A program made the translations under genes and the position numbers. The notes beneath the pieces are model-generated. The model did no database searches. It was not told the DNA's origin and was given only the letters and a program-made list of their open reading frames with translations. From positions 28,281-92,280 of the forward strand of contig DATFMP010000104.1 of NCBI GenBank assembly GCA_035266845.1: 64,000 nt of DNA, written 5' to 3'. Source of the DNA: DATFMP01 sp035266845. GTDB taxonomy: Bacteria; SAR324; JACQKK01. This document shows positions 35,958-44,968 of this stretch, piece by piece; the first letter of the stretch is position 1; each line of letters starts with the position of its first letter.

Positions 35958-35986
35958 TTGAAACCGGGTGCGATTGCCCCTATAAC
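35958..35986 (+). promoter_or_regulatory. Strong sigma-70-type promoter for the gene at 36058
   Basis: TTGAAA-N17-TATAAC is the best consensus match I found in the window, with transcription expected near 35993 and a leader of about 65 bases. It supports the TTG start at 36058. Confidence 0.75.
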
Positions 35987-36057
35987 CACAGCTTGTCGCT
36001 GAAGCCCGCAGTGCCTGGCGCCGCGTGTCTTGCCGGATGCCATCCAGGGAGGATCGG

Positions 36058-36687
36058 TTGGAAAGCCCGTACTTCAATAACGTCCTGCATTTCATCGCGC
36101 AGGACGAACGCTACAACAGGGAAATGACCCTTGCCAAGGAGGAATTCGAGGCGATCGTCGGGCCCATTTACGAGACCGACCGCAGCTACGATGCCCGCAT
36201 CAATTCCTTCCACAACTGGTACATCCTGGATCGCCCGCTGCGCTCGCACGGGGTCACGCCGCTCAACTACTTCATCGACTACAACGCGAACACCCTGCCC
36301 GAGCAGGAGCTGACGCACTATCGTGAGCTGCGCAACAACCTGCACTCGGTGTTCGAGCTGGCGAAGTTCCTGCCGGAGCGGGCGCGCCTGCGCGATCTGG
36401 TGACCGGCCGCAAGTACGACATCGAGGGCACCGAGCACACGCAATTCCTGGATCGCGGCGCGCTGTTCAACTCGCGCATCTTCCGCCATGGCAAGCAGCA
36501 CTATCTCTCCAACTACCTGCTGCTGCACCCCCTGGTGGTGACCAAGATGATTCGCATCGAGGCCCGCAAGCTCAAGAAGTCCAAGGCCGACCCCAAGGAC
36601 TTCCTGTTCCGCCTGGTGCTGTTCCAGGGGCGCTTCGATCAGTACAAGCAGATGGAGCCGCGCAACATCTATCGCTTCCAGGGCTGA
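36058..36687 (+). CDS. Conserved-looking protein of unknown function (TTG start)
   Basis: 209 residues. GGGAGG sits 5-6 bases before the TTG at 36058, which is preferred to GTG or ATG codons a little upstream that lack a site. The protein is soluble and rich in aromatic and charged residues: SPYFNNVLHFIAQDERYNRE, INSFHNWYILDRPLRSHGVT, FLPERARLRDLVTGRKYDI and HYLSNYLLLHPLVV. The FHNWYILDRPL segment recalls a motif I have seen in uncharacterised deltaproteobacterial proteins, but I cannot name a family. No signal peptide, membrane segment or catalytic signature is visible. It has the window's best promoter and stands alone, so it is probably well expressed. Confidence 0.75.
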   Translation: MESPYFNNVLHFIAQDERYNREMTLAKEEFEAIVGPIYETDRSYDARINSFHNWYILDRPLRSHGVTPLNYFIDYNANTLPEQELTHYRELRNNLHSVFELAKFLPERARLRDLVTGRKYDIEGTEHTQFLDRGALFNSRIFRHGKQHYLSNYLLLHPLVVTKMIRIEARKLKKSKADPKDFLFRLVLFQGRFDQYKQMEPRNIYRFQG

Positions 36688-36732
36688 GCGGCGCGCTGCG
36701 GCGCAACGGCCCGGCCCTACCTTCCGCGGAGC

Positions 36733-37545
36733 ATGGCCATGATGGAGACCTACCAGGTGGGCGGCCTGCACGTCGTGCACGCCGCGCCCGAGGGCGCTGC
36801 CGCGCAGTCCGCGCGTCCGCCCCTGCTGCTCGTGCATGGCTCCGGCCACGGTGCGTGGTGCTGGGAGCTGTGGCAGGAGCGCCTGCCGCGGCTGGGCTGG
36901 GAGTCCTACGCGCTCTCCCTGCGCAACCACCCCGGCTCCGCGCCGGTGGATCGCGAGACGTTTCTCCAGCGCACCACCGTGGAGGACTATGCGGACGATG
37001 TGGCGGCGGTGGCGGCGCAAATCGGCCGCCCGGCCATCGTCGTGGGGCACTCCATGGGCGGCATCGTGGTGCAGCGCTTCGCCGCGCGGCACCTGGCCGG
37101 CGGGGGCGCCCTGGCCGGACTGGTGCTGCTGACTTCCGTTGCGCCGGGGCAGTTGGGGCCCCTCCGCGATGCGCCGCTGCCCACCGACGTGCCCTATGCG
37201 GTTCCCCGCGAGGTGGCCTCCGAGCGCTACTTCCACAGCGCCGCGCCGGACGTGCTGAGCCGGGCGCTGGACCGCATCTGCCCCGAGTCGCCCTCCGTGA
37301 CCAACCAGTACAGCCTGGGCGCCGGCGTGCCCATCGCGCCCGGGGAGATCACCTGCCCGGTGCTGGTGGTGACGGCGGAGCACGACGGCTCGGTGGTGCC
37401 CCGCGACGGGCGCATTGCGGACTACTACGGCGGCGAGTGGCTGCACGATGCGGAGAACGGCCACGACGTGATGCTGGAGGCCGGCTGGGCGCCGCTGTTG
37501 GATCGCATCCTGGCCTGGTCTGACCGGCACGCGGGCCGCGGCTGA
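36733..37545 (+). CDS. Alpha/beta-hydrolase
   Basis: 270 residues. The alpha/beta-hydrolase triad is visible: nucleophile Ser in VVGHSMGGIVVQ, Asp in VVTAEHDGSVVP and His in AENGHDVMLEAGW. The oxyanion region is LLLVHGSGHGAWCW. The family includes esterases, lipases and epoxide hydrolases, and the substrate cannot be told. Three ATGs lie within 10 bases at the start; the one at 36742 has the better spacing from GGAG. A 45-base gap follows the unknown gene at 36058, so they may be co-transcribed, and an MFS transporter starts 29 bases downstream. Confidence 0.85.
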   Translation: MAMMETYQVGGLHVVHAAPEGAAAQSARPPLLLVHGSGHGAWCWELWQERLPRLGWESYALSLRNHPGSAPVDRETFLQRTTVEDYADDVAAVAAQIGRPAIVVGHSMGGIVVQRFAARHLAGGGALAGLVLLTSVAPGQLGPLRDAPLPTDVPYAVPREVASERYFHSAAPDVLSRALDRICPESPSVTNQYSLGAGVPIAPGEITCPVLVVTAEHDGSVVPRDGRIADYYGGEWLHDAENGHDVMLEAGWAPLLDRILAWSDRHAGRG

Positions 37546-37574
37546 CCGGCGCACGGGACGAGGCCGAGCCGCCG

Positions 37575-38804
37575 ATGCTGCGCAACCGGGCCCTGCTGAC
37601 CCTGTGGGGCGGAGAGTTCGCCTCGCGCATCGGCGAGAGCATCTTCCAGATCGCGCTGCTGTGGTACCTGCTGGAGCTGACCGGCTCCAGCATGGCCACG
37701 GGCGTGGTCTCAATGATCAGCTACCTGCCCGCCTTCCTGGTGGGCATCTGGGCCGGCGTGGTGGTGGACCGCCTGGACTACCGCCGCGTGATGCTCGCGG
37801 CGAACCTGGTGCGCGTGGCCCTGGCCGCGAGCATCCCCCTGCTCGTGCTGGGCTTGGCCCTGCCCGTGGCGGGGCTGGCCGCGCTGGGCTTTCTGCTCAC
37901 CAGCGCCACGGCGTTCTTCAATCCCGCCCGCGACGCGCTCATTCCCGTGCTGGCCCGCCAGGACGAGTTGGTGGTGGCCAACTCACTGGTGCAGAGCGCG
38001 TGGCAGTTCTCCCTCGTGATCGGGCCGTTCCTGGCGGCCGCGGCGCTGCCGTACCTGCGCACGGTGTTCCTGTTCTTCGCCGTCTCGCTGGCCTTCGCGC
38101 TGTCCCTGGTCACGCTGCTGCGGCTGGGGCTGCGGGGCCGGCTGCTGCCCGCCGCGGCGGAGCCGCACGGGGCTCCAGGCGCCGGACCGGCCGGGGCGCC
38201 GGGCGGCTTTCGTGCGGAGTTCCGCCGCGGGCTGGGCTACCTGCGCACGGAGCGGCGCGTGTGGTGGATCTGGCTCATCACGCTGGTGAACAACTTCTTC
38301 ATCATGGGCCCGGCCGTCGTTGGCATCCCCTTCTACGTGAAGAGCTACTTGGGCGGCAGCGGCTCGGACTTCGCCCTGGTGGAGGGCACCTACGCGGGCG
38401 GGATGATCGTCTGCACGTGGCTGATCTCGCGCTACGGCACACGCTTCAATCCCGTGCACCTGCTCTTCACCGCGCTGATCTGGGACGGCCTCACCTACGT
38501 GCCGCTGCTGTGGGTGCACAGCGTGGAGGGCACGCTGCTCACGATCCTGGTGCACTCGCTGGGCATTCCGGGCATCACCATCTCGCGCATCACGGCACTG
38601 CACCGCATGGTGCCGCAGCACATGCAGGGGCGCGTGTTCTCCTACTTCCACTTGGCCGTGGCGGGCATGACGGCGTTGTCCATCGGCGTGGTGGGCGTGG
38701 TGCTCACCTGGCTGCCGGCCAACTGGCTCTTCGGCATCATCGGCCTGCTCTGCGCGGCCTGCGGCGTGTGGGGCTGGCTGCTGCCCACCTTCCGCGAAGG
38801 CTAG
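37575..38804 (+). CDS. Major facilitator superfamily transporter
   Basis: 409 residues with about twelve hydrophobic segments. The MFS loop 2-3 motif is seen as GVVVDRLDYRRVML, and the N-terminal half begins NRALLTLWGGEFASRIGESIFQ, a form common in MFS_3/enterobactin-exporter-like proteins. Residues 185-215 form a Pro/Gly/Ala-rich central loop. Solute and direction of transport cannot be told. It follows the hydrolase gene after 29 bases and ends in a bidirectional hairpin facing the next gene. Confidence 0.88.
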   Translation: MLRNRALLTLWGGEFASRIGESIFQIALLWYLLELTGSSMATGVVSMISYLPAFLVGIWAGVVVDRLDYRRVMLAANLVRVALAASIPLLVLGLALPVAGLAALGFLLTSATAFFNPARDALIPVLARQDELVVANSLVQSAWQFSLVIGPFLAAAALPYLRTVFLFFAVSLAFALSLVTLLRLGLRGRLLPAAAEPHGAPGAGPAGAPGGFRAEFRRGLGYLRTERRVWWIWLITLVNNFFIMGPAVVGIPFYVKSYLGGSGSDFALVEGTYAGGMIVCTWLISRYGTRFNPVHLLFTALIWDGLTYVPLLWVHSVEGTLLTILVHSLGIPGITISRITALHRMVPQHMQGRVFSYFHLAVAGMTALSIGVVGVVLTWLPANWLFGIIGLLCAACGVWGWLLPTFREG

Positions 38805-38870
38805 GCACTCAGCCGATACCGGGGCAGGCTGGGGGCGAAGTGGCACCGGCTAATAGTGCAGGCTTGGTGG

Positions 38871-38889
38871 GGCGGGCCTCTGGCCCGCC
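38871..38889. terminator. Bidirectional terminator between convergent genes
   Basis: GGCGGGCC-TCT-GGCCCGCC, a perfect 8-base stem with a 3-base loop, midway between the MFS gene and the convergent kinase-like gene. Confidence 0.6.
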
Positions 38890-38937
38890 TCGGCGACAGT
38901 GCGTGCGGGGACGCCCGCCCGTGGCGGAGGGGTAGCC

Positions 38938-39966
38938 TCAGCCCGCCAGCACCCGCGCCAGCCACGCCTCCAGCGCGGGCAGGCCGAAGGCGAAGCGCCC
39001 CGCGGCCTGCAGGGCTCGCAGCTCTGCCAGGGCGGGCGGGATCTTTTCCAGGAACGCGGTCTGTTTGCGGATGGCGATCAGCTCGCCGTAGCGACCCAGG
39101 GCCTGCAAACGGCGGATCAGCACGATGGGCCAGAAGCCGGACAGGAAGTCCTCGCGCCCGCAGGCCACGCCCTGCTCCGCCAGCGCGGCCAGGTAGACGT
39201 CCGTGAGGTGCACGCGCAGAGGCTCGTCCGCGCCCGTGTCCGGGCTGTAGAGCAGCGAGGCCAGATCGTAGGCGAGCGGCCCGCGGCGGCCGGACTGGTA
39301 GTCCAGGAACACCGGTCCCTCCACGCCGTCCTCGCGTGCCACCCACATCACGTTGCGCGTCTGGAAGTCGCGATAGCAGAAGTGCTCGCGGGGCAGGGCG
39401 TCCAGCCGGGCGATGAGCGCATCCAGGTCTGCCCGCACGGCGGCATCCACGGGCACGGGGTGCAGCACGAAGCGTGGCACGTACTGCGTCAGGAAGCGCT
39501 CCAGGTCGCGGGCGAAGGCCGCCCCGGCCAGCTCGCGGCCCTCCCAGCACAGGGCGTCGTCCAGCCCCGCGCCGCCGCGCACCTGGATCGCGGGCAGCCA
39601 GCGCACCACCGCTTCCAGCGCCGCGCGCGCCTGCGCCGCGCCGTCCGGCTCGGCGTGCCACGCACGCAGGCGCTGGGCCAGGGTGGCCTCGCCCAGGTCC
39701 TCCATCAGGTAGAGCCCCTGCGCGGCGGCCTCGCCCAGGATGCGCGGCACGGGGATGCCCTGCGCGGCGAAGTGCCGCGTGAAGCCGAGGAACGCCCGCA
39801 CCTCGGCCAGGTTGGCGCCGATCACGCCGATGGCCGGCCGGCCCGCGGCCTCCAGCCGATGGAACGCGCGCTCCGAGCCCCCACCGGGCAGGCGCTCCCG
39901 CAGGCGCACGGGGATGCCCAGGCTGCGCCCGGCCAGCGTCTTCAGGTCGTCCAGGGTGGCGGTCAC
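38938..39966 (-). CDS. APH-family phosphotransferase (kinase-like)
   Basis: 342 residues from a GTG (start uncertain, weak ribosome binding site). Aminoglycoside-phosphotransferase fold: a Gly-rich N-lobe (RLPGGGSERAFHRLE), hinge LYLMEDLGEATLAQRL, catalytic loop CYRDFQTRN, where the usual His is Tyr but Asp and Asn remain, and metal-binding FLDYQSGRRGPLAYDLASLL. The last block resembles sugar kinases such as AmgK, which phosphorylates MurNAc/GlcNAc at the anomeric position in cell-wall recycling, so a sugar kinase role is the best guess. True aminoglycoside resistance is not implied. It is divergent from tyrS. Confidence 0.82.
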   Translation of the reverse strand: MTATLDDLKTLAGRSLGIPVRLRERLPGGGSERAFHRLEAAGRPAIGVIGANLAEVRAFLGFTRHFAAQGIPVPRILGEAAAQGLYLMEDLGEATLAQRLRAWHAEPDGAAQARAALEAVVRWLPAIQVRGGAGLDDALCWEGRELAGAAFARDLERFLTQYVPRFVLHPVPVDAAVRADLDALIARLDALPREHFCYRDFQTRNVMWVAREDGVEGPVFLDYQSGRRGPLAYDLASLLYSPDTGADEPLRVHLTDVYLAALAEQGVACGREDFLSGFWPIVLIRRLQALGRYGELIAIRKQTAFLEKIPPALAELRALQAAGRFAFGLPALEAWLARVLAG

Positions 39967-40113
39967 GCGTGGGACTCGGGCCGTGGGGGCGGGGTGTGGC
40001 ACGCTGCGGCGGCGATGTGATTTAATGGGCGCTACTCGCAGCACGGCGCCGCCGGTGGCCCGTACACCGGGCCTTGGCCCAGCATGGAACAGGTCTGCAA
40101 GGAGAGTCCAGCA

Positions 40114-41334
40114 TTGAACATCTGGGAGGCATACAAGCAGCGCGGCTTCTTCGCCCAGTGCACGGATGAGGCCGGTCTTGCCGAAGCCGCCGCGGCGGGG
40201 CCGCTCACGGCGTACATCGGCTTCGACCCCACAGCCGACTCGTTCCACGTGGGGCACCTGATCCCGCTGATGTCCCTGGTGCACTTCCAGCGCGCCGGGC
40301 ATCGCCCCATCGCCCTGATGGGCGCGGGCACGGCCATGATCGGCGACCCCACGGGCAAGAACGAGATGCGCCAGATGCTCTCCGTGGAGCAGCTGGACCG
40401 CAATGTGGAGGGCCTGGAGCGCCAGCTCCGCGGGCTGCTGGACTTCGATGCGGGCGCCCTCCTGGCCAACAACGCCGACTGGCTGCGCAAGCTGAACTAC
40501 ATCGAGTTCCTGCGCGATATCGGGCCGCACTTCTCGGTCAACCGCATGCTGACCTTCGAGACCTTCCGCATGCGGCTGGAGGGCAACGGCCTCAGCTTCA
40601 TCGAGTTCAACTATCCCCTGCTGCAGAGCTTCGACTTCCTGGAGCTGCACCGGCGCTACGGCTGCGCGCTGCAGATGGGCGGGGACGACCAGTGGGCCAA
40701 CATCATCTCCGGCGTGGACCTGGTGCGGCGCATGGAGCGGCACAGCGTGTGGGGCTGGACGTTCCCCCTGCACACCACCGCCTCCGGCGCCAAGATGGGC
40801 AAGACGGAGAAGGGCGCCGTGTGGCTGGACCCGGCCAAGACATCGCCCTACGACTACTACCAGTACTGGATCAACGTGGACGACCGGGATGTGGCCAAGT
40901 GCCTGTTCCTCTTCACGCTGCTGGAGCCCGAGGAGATTCGCGAACTGGAAGCCCTGCACGGGGCGGACATCCGCCAGGCCAAACAACTGCTGGCCTTCGA
41001 GACCACCAAGGTGATTCACGGCGAGGAGGAGGCCAAGCGTGCCGAGAAGGGCGCCCGGGCCCTCTTTGGGGGTGGCACGGGCGGCGACCTGGCCGAGGTG
41101 CCCACCAGCCCATTCGTGCTGGCGCCGGACGTGCTGGTCTCGCAGGTGCTGGCGGACGTGAACCTGGCCAAGTCCCGCAGCGAGGCGCGCCGCCTCATCA
41201 AGCAGGGCGGGGTTTCCGTCAACGACCGCCGCGTGGCGTCGGAGGACGAGGCGCTCACCGCCGCGGACGTCAAGGACGGCGCCATCCTGCTGCGCGTGGG
41301 CAAGAAGAAGTACCACCGGCTTGTGGTGGAGTAA
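40114..41334 (+). CDS. tyrS: Tyrosine--tRNA ligase (TTG start)
   Basis: 406 residues. The TTG at 40114 is preferred over the ATG at 40084: AAGGAG lies 9 bases upstream of it and the product then begins MNIWEAYKQRGF, the usual TyrS N-terminus. HIGH is seen as FHVGH (44-48), with the tyrosine pocket YIGFDPTADS just before it. KMSKS appears as KMGKTEKGAV (about 228). A C-terminal S4-like domain ends the protein (SEARRLIKQGGVSVND). A possible -10 box TTTAAT lies at 40021-40026. It precedes the deformylase genes. Confidence 0.96.
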   Translation: MNIWEAYKQRGFFAQCTDEAGLAEAAAAGPLTAYIGFDPTADSFHVGHLIPLMSLVHFQRAGHRPIALMGAGTAMIGDPTGKNEMRQMLSVEQLDRNVEGLERQLRGLLDFDAGALLANNADWLRKLNYIEFLRDIGPHFSVNRMLTFETFRMRLEGNGLSFIEFNYPLLQSFDFLELHRRYGCALQMGGDDQWANIISGVDLVRRMERHSVWGWTFPLHTTASGAKMGKTEKGAVWLDPAKTSPYDYYQYWINVDDRDVAKCLFLFTLLEPEEIRELEALHGADIRQAKQLLAFETTKVIHGEEEAKRAEKGARALFGGGTGGDLAEVPTSPFVLAPDVLVSQVLADVNLAKSRSEARRLIKQGGVSVNDRRVASEDEALTAADVKDGAILLRVGKKKYHRLVVE

Positions 41335-41383
41335 GGGAAACCGTACATGCATGGAGTAAGCACCAGGAGGGGGTGAGGTTCCC

Positions 41384-42007
41384 ATGCCGGATGACCTGAC
41401 AGCCAAACCGCCGATTCCGCCGCTGGTGACGATGGGCGATCCGCGTCTGGCACAGCCCAGCGCGCCGGTGGACCTGGCGCGCATCGCCACGCCCGAGTTC
41501 CAGGCGCAGTTGCACACGCTCACGCACGCACTGGTGGAGTACCTGGGCATCGGCATCGCTGCGCCGCAGGTCGGTTGGTTCGAGCGCTTCTTCCTGATGC
41601 TGCTGGAGCGTGAGGGGCCGGACGACGAGCCGGAGCAGGAACTGCAAGTTTGGATCAACCCGGAGATCGTCTCGACCTCCGAGGAGCACGCCTGGGCCTG
41701 GGAGGGCTGCCTGTCCGTGCCGGGTCTGCGGGGCTGGGTGCGCCGCCCGGCCGCCGTGGCCGTGCGGGGCTACAACGCCCGCGGCGAGCAGGTGTCGGCG
41801 GAGTTCCGGGGCTGGGAGGCGCGCGTGTTCCAGCACGAGTACGATCACCTGGACGGCATGCTCTTCCCCTACCGCGTGGCGGACGCCCATCACCTGGTGA
41901 TGACGCCGCTGCTGGAACAGCGTGAGAGCTGGCCCGCAGACTGGCCGGCACCCGGCGCCCGCGATGCACCGCTGGGGGATGTCGTACCCGAGGATGACCT
42001 GGGCTGA
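41384..42007 (+). CDS. Peptide deformylase, first paralogue
   Basis: 207 residues. Removes formyl from the N-terminal Met of new proteins using a metal ion. The three motifs are complete: GIGIAAPQ (about 55-62), EGCLS with the ligand Cys109, and HEYDHLDG with His151, Glu152 and His155. It begins 49 bases after tyrS. It is one of two deformylases separated by a kinase-like gene; the C-terminal tails, both with WPADWPAPGAR, show a duplication. The usual partner fmt is not in the window. Confidence 0.94.
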   Translation: MPDDLTAKPPIPPLVTMGDPRLAQPSAPVDLARIATPEFQAQLHTLTHALVEYLGIGIAAPQVGWFERFFLMLLEREGPDDEPEQELQVWINPEIVSTSEEHAWAWEGCLSVPGLRGWVRRPAAVAVRGYNARGEQVSAEFRGWEARVFQHEYDHLDGMLFPYRVADAHHLVMTPLLEQRESWPADWPAPGARDAPLGDVVPEDDLG

Positions 42008-42043
42008 TCCTATGCACCACACTGCAACGAGCACGTATTGACG

Positions 42044-43099
42044 ATGGAATCCGCAATTGACGTAGCCCCCGTGCGCAGCGCGCACCGCTTCGACGAGGCC
42101 GCGCTGGGCCGCTACCTGGAGGCCCACGTGGCGGGCTTCCGCGGCCCGCTGCGCGTGCGGCAGTTCGAGGGCGGGCAGTCCAACCCCACCTACCTGCTGG
42201 AGGACGCGCAGCGCCGCTACGTGCTGCGCCGCAAGCCGCCGGGGCACCTGCTGCCCTCGGCGCACCAGGTGGACCGCGAATACCGCGTGCTGACCGCCCT
42301 GGCCGCCACGGACGTGCCCGTACCCCGCACCTATTGCCTATGCGAGGACGACACCGTGATCGGCACGGCGTTCTACGTGATGGCGTTCGTGGAGGGGCGC
42401 ATCTTCCGCGAGCCGCTGCTGCCGCGCGAGCTGCCCCCGGCAGAAGTGCGGGCCCTCTTCGCCGCCACGGCGGACGTGCTGGCGCGCCTGCACCGCGTGC
42501 AGCCCGCGGCTGTGGGTCTGGCGGACTACGGCCGGCCGGGCAACTACTTCGAGCGCCAGATCGGCCGTTGGAGCAAGATCTATCGCGCCTCGGAGACACA
42601 GACGATCGAGCCCATGGAGCGGCTGATGGAGTGGCTGCCGCGCACGATCCCGGCCGCGGACGAGACGACGATCGTGCACGGGGACTACCGCCTGGGCAAC
42701 ATGATCGTGCACCCCAGCGAGCCGCGCATCGTGGCCGTGCTGGATTGGGAGCTGTCCACGCTGGGCCATCCCCTGGCGGACCTGGCCTACACCTGCGTGC
42801 CCTGGAACCTGCCCGCCGAGCGGCTGAGCGGCTACATGGGGCTGGAGTTGGCGTCGCGCGGATACCCCAGCGAGGCGGAGCTGGTGGCGGACTACTGCCG
42901 GCACTCGGGGCGGGCGGACATCCCCGACTGGCCGTTCTACGTGGCCTTCGCCATGTTCCGCCTGGCCGCCATCAGCCAGGGCATCGCGGGCCGCGTGCGC
43001 GATGGCACGGCCGCCGGAGCCGATGCCGCCGAGCGCGGCGCCCGCGCGCCCCTGCTGGCCCGGCGCGCCTGGGAGATCCTGCAGCCGGTCACGGCATAG
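42044..43099 (+). CDS. ACAD10/11-type phosphotransferase (APH fold)
   Basis: 351 residues. The ATG at 42044 is preferred to a TTG six bases upstream. The kinase-like catalytic loop reads TTIVHGDYRLGNMIVH and the metal-binding segment VAVLDWELSTLGHPLADLAY, both typical of the N-terminal domain of mammalian ACAD10/11, which phosphorylates 4-hydroxyacyl-CoAs before dehydrogenation. In bacteria the domain is usually separate, beside acyl-CoA dehydrogenases; none is next to it here. GGQSNPTYLLED is the N-lobe loop. It lies between the two deformylase genes and may have been inserted between a tandem pair. Confidence 0.85.
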   Translation: MESAIDVAPVRSAHRFDEAALGRYLEAHVAGFRGPLRVRQFEGGQSNPTYLLEDAQRRYVLRRKPPGHLLPSAHQVDREYRVLTALAATDVPVPRTYCLCEDDTVIGTAFYVMAFVEGRIFREPLLPRELPPAEVRALFAATADVLARLHRVQPAAVGLADYGRPGNYFERQIGRWSKIYRASETQTIEPMERLMEWLPRTIPAADETTIVHGDYRLGNMIVHPSEPRIVAVLDWELSTLGHPLADLAYTCVPWNLPAERLSGYMGLELASRGYPSEAELVADYCRHSGRADIPDWPFYVAFAMFRLAAISQGIAGRVRDGTAAGADAAERGARAPLLARRAWEILQPVTA

Positions 43100-43138
43100 G
43101 CGCTTACCCAGCCTTCCCTCCACCCGCACCGGTGCCCC

Positions 43139-43732
43139 ATGCCCCACTACACCCCCGATGACCTGCCGCCCCTGGTGACGCTGGGCGACCCCCTGCTGGC
43201 GCAGCCCTGCGCGCCCCTGGACCCCAAGCGCATTCGCAAGCGCGCGTTCCAGGCACGGCTGGCGCTGCTGCGCGTGGGGTTGGAGCACCACGGCGCCAAC
43301 GGCATCGCCGCGCCGCAACTGGGGTGGTTCGAGCGTTTCCTGCTGATGCGCGATCCGGGTGGCACGGGCGGGCTGGTGTACTGGATCAATCCGGAGATCG
43401 TGCAGGCCAGCGAGGAGCAGGTCTGGTACTGGGAGGGCTGCCTCTCCGTGCCGGGCTACAAGGGCTACATCGCCCGCAGCGCGGCCATCGCCGTGCGCGG
43501 CTACAACGAGCACGGCGAGCCGGTCAGCCGCGAGTTCGCGGACTGGGAAGCGCACCTGTTCCAACACGAGTACGACCACCTGGACGGCGTGCTGTTTCCC
43601 TACCGCGCGGCGGACCCCCGTCACGTGGTGTGTGCCGAGGCCCTGGAGCAGCGCGACGCGTGGCCGGCGGACTGGCCCGCACCCGGTGCCCGCGAGGCGC
43701 CCATCCGCGCCTTCCGCGCGCCGGGGGAATAG
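43139..43732 (+). CDS. Peptide deformylase, second paralogue
   Basis: 197 residues with the three deformylase motifs intact: GANGIAAPQLG, EGCLS (Cys101) and HEYDHLDG (about 143-150). It aligns along its length with the gene at 41384, including the shared tail WPADWPAPGARE. Since the metal ligands are intact in both, both should be active. It has no obvious ribosome binding site other than a C-rich upstream stretch. Duplicate deformylases occur in many bacteria and may differ in oxygen sensitivity or inhibitor response. Confidence 0.93.
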   Translation: MPHYTPDDLPPLVTLGDPLLAQPCAPLDPKRIRKRAFQARLALLRVGLEHHGANGIAAPQLGWFERFLLMRDPGGTGGLVYWINPEIVQASEEQVWYWEGCLSVPGYKGYIARSAAIAVRGYNEHGEPVSREFADWEAHLFQHEYDHLDGVLFPYRAADPRHVVCAEALEQRDAWPADWPAPGAREAPIRAFRAPGE

Positions 43733-43898
43733 GGGCCGGTCGGGCAAGGGCGCGCCGCGCGCTTTGAGATGCACCCTATGGGCGCTCCTCAGCAACGCGG
43801 AACGGTGCACCGGTGCAACCGAAGACCGCCTTCCTGAGCAGCCCTGCAAAGCAGAGCGTCTCGAAGGGGCGGTCGCTTCACCCTATTCCGCTGTGGCG

Positions 43899-44705
43899 AT
43901 GGCCTCTGACTACGTTCACGGCTATTCCGCGCGCGAGGCGGAGCGCCTGCACGACCAAGCCAGCACCCTGCGCGAGCTGCTGCACCACGACAGCACGTGG
44001 CCGCCGGGCAGCCTGGTGCTGGAGGCCGGCACGGGTGTGGGCGCCACCACGGCCATCGTGTCGGGGCAGAACCCCGCCGTGCGCTTCGTCTCGCTGGACT
44101 TCGCCGGGGCGTCCCTGGCCCAGGCCCGGGCGGAGCTGGGGGCGGCCGGCCTGCGCAATGTGTCCCTGACGCGGGGCGATCTGTACCGGCTGCCCTTCCC
44201 CGATGCGGCGTTCGATCACGTCTTTCTGTGCTTCGTGCTGGAACACCTGACGCGTCCGCCGGCCGCGCTGGGCGAGCTGATCCGCGTGCTGAAGCCCGGC
44301 GGTACGCTTACGGCGGTGGAGGGCGACCACGGCTCGTGCTACTTCCACCCCGAGACGCCCGCCGCCCGCGCGGCCTGGGAATGCCTGATCCGCGTGCAGG
44401 CGGCGCTGGGTGGCGATTCTCTCATCGGCCGGCGCCTGCAGCCCCTGCTGCGCGGCGCGGGCTTGCGCGAGGTGCGGGTCTCGCCCCGCATGGTGTATTG
44501 CGATGCGGCGCGACCCCAGTGGCTGGATGGCTTCGTGATGCGCACCATCATTCCCATGGTGGAGGGCGTGCGCGAGGAGGCACTGGCCCGCGGCTATATC
44601 GACGCCGACACCTGGGCCCGGGGCATCGCCGATCTGCACGCCACGGGCACCGCGCCCGAAGGCACTTTCTGCTACGCGTTCTTCAAGGGCATGGGCGTGA
44701 AGTAG
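43899..44705 (+). CDS. Class I SAM-dependent methyltransferase
   Basis: 268 residues. Motif I is LVLEAGTGVGATTAIV, followed by the acidic SAM ribose loop VSLDFAGASL, GDLYRLPFPDAAFDHVFLCF and LIRVLKPGGTLTAVEG, the usual Methyltransf_11 order. The substrate is unknown: UbiE-like small-molecule methyltransferases share this layout, but diagnostic residues are not seen. The ATG at 43899 is chosen; a GTG six bases upstream is possible. The frame is open for hundreds of bases upstream, but this is the G+C-rich deformylase shadow and not coding. Followed by the AT-rich region. Confidence 0.85.
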   Translation: MASDYVHGYSAREAERLHDQASTLRELLHHDSTWPPGSLVLEAGTGVGATTAIVSGQNPAVRFVSLDFAGASLAQARAELGAAGLRNVSLTRGDLYRLPFPDAAFDHVFLCFVLEHLTRPPAALGELIRVLKPGGTLTAVEGDHGSCYFHPETPAARAAWECLIRVQAALGGDSLIGRRLQPLLRGAGLREVRVSPRMVYCDAARPQWLDGFVMRTIIPMVEGVREEALARGYIDADTWARGIADLHATGTAPEGTFCYAFFKGMGVK

Positions 44706-44876
44706 CCCCACATAAGTCCCCCAGCAGGCTGGCGGCGGCCCTGCCACTACCGCCGACAGTGCCAAGTCCTTCCCGTCCGGTCCCACCACGGCGATATCCG
44801 TTGTGATTATCCGTAATTAAATGGATAGGGCTTCCCTCGAGTTTGGGATAACTTCTGCTGTTTCTATTAGCAATAG

Positions 44877-44890
44877 TGTGACGATATCAC
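44877..44890. promoter_or_regulatory. CRP/FNR-like dyad upstream of the MCP-like/ODP pair
   Basis: TGTGA-CGATA-TCAC: half-sites match the CRP core TGTGA/TCACA, but the spacer is 5 rather than 6 bases. Assignment is tentative. Confidence 0.35.
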
Positions 44891-44968
44891 CGGCATAATA
44901 TGCATAATTTTGCCGTATTATATAATCGAGCAATATGATTGTTTTCTTGATGATAATTTTGTGACATG

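Noticed and set aside
38938..39966. Aminoglycoside-resistance gene
   Set aside because: The APH fold covers many kinases; the catalytic His is Tyr and the FLDYQSG block resembles sugar kinases.
38938..41658. 906-codon minus-strand frame extending from the kinase gene through tyrS
   Set aside because: Only the final 342 codons encode a kinase; upstream it is tyrS antisense without similarity.
43359..43898. Upstream in-frame extension of the methyltransferase
   Set aside because: It overlaps the second deformylase in another frame and has no ribosome binding site; the methyltransferase motifs begin after 43899.
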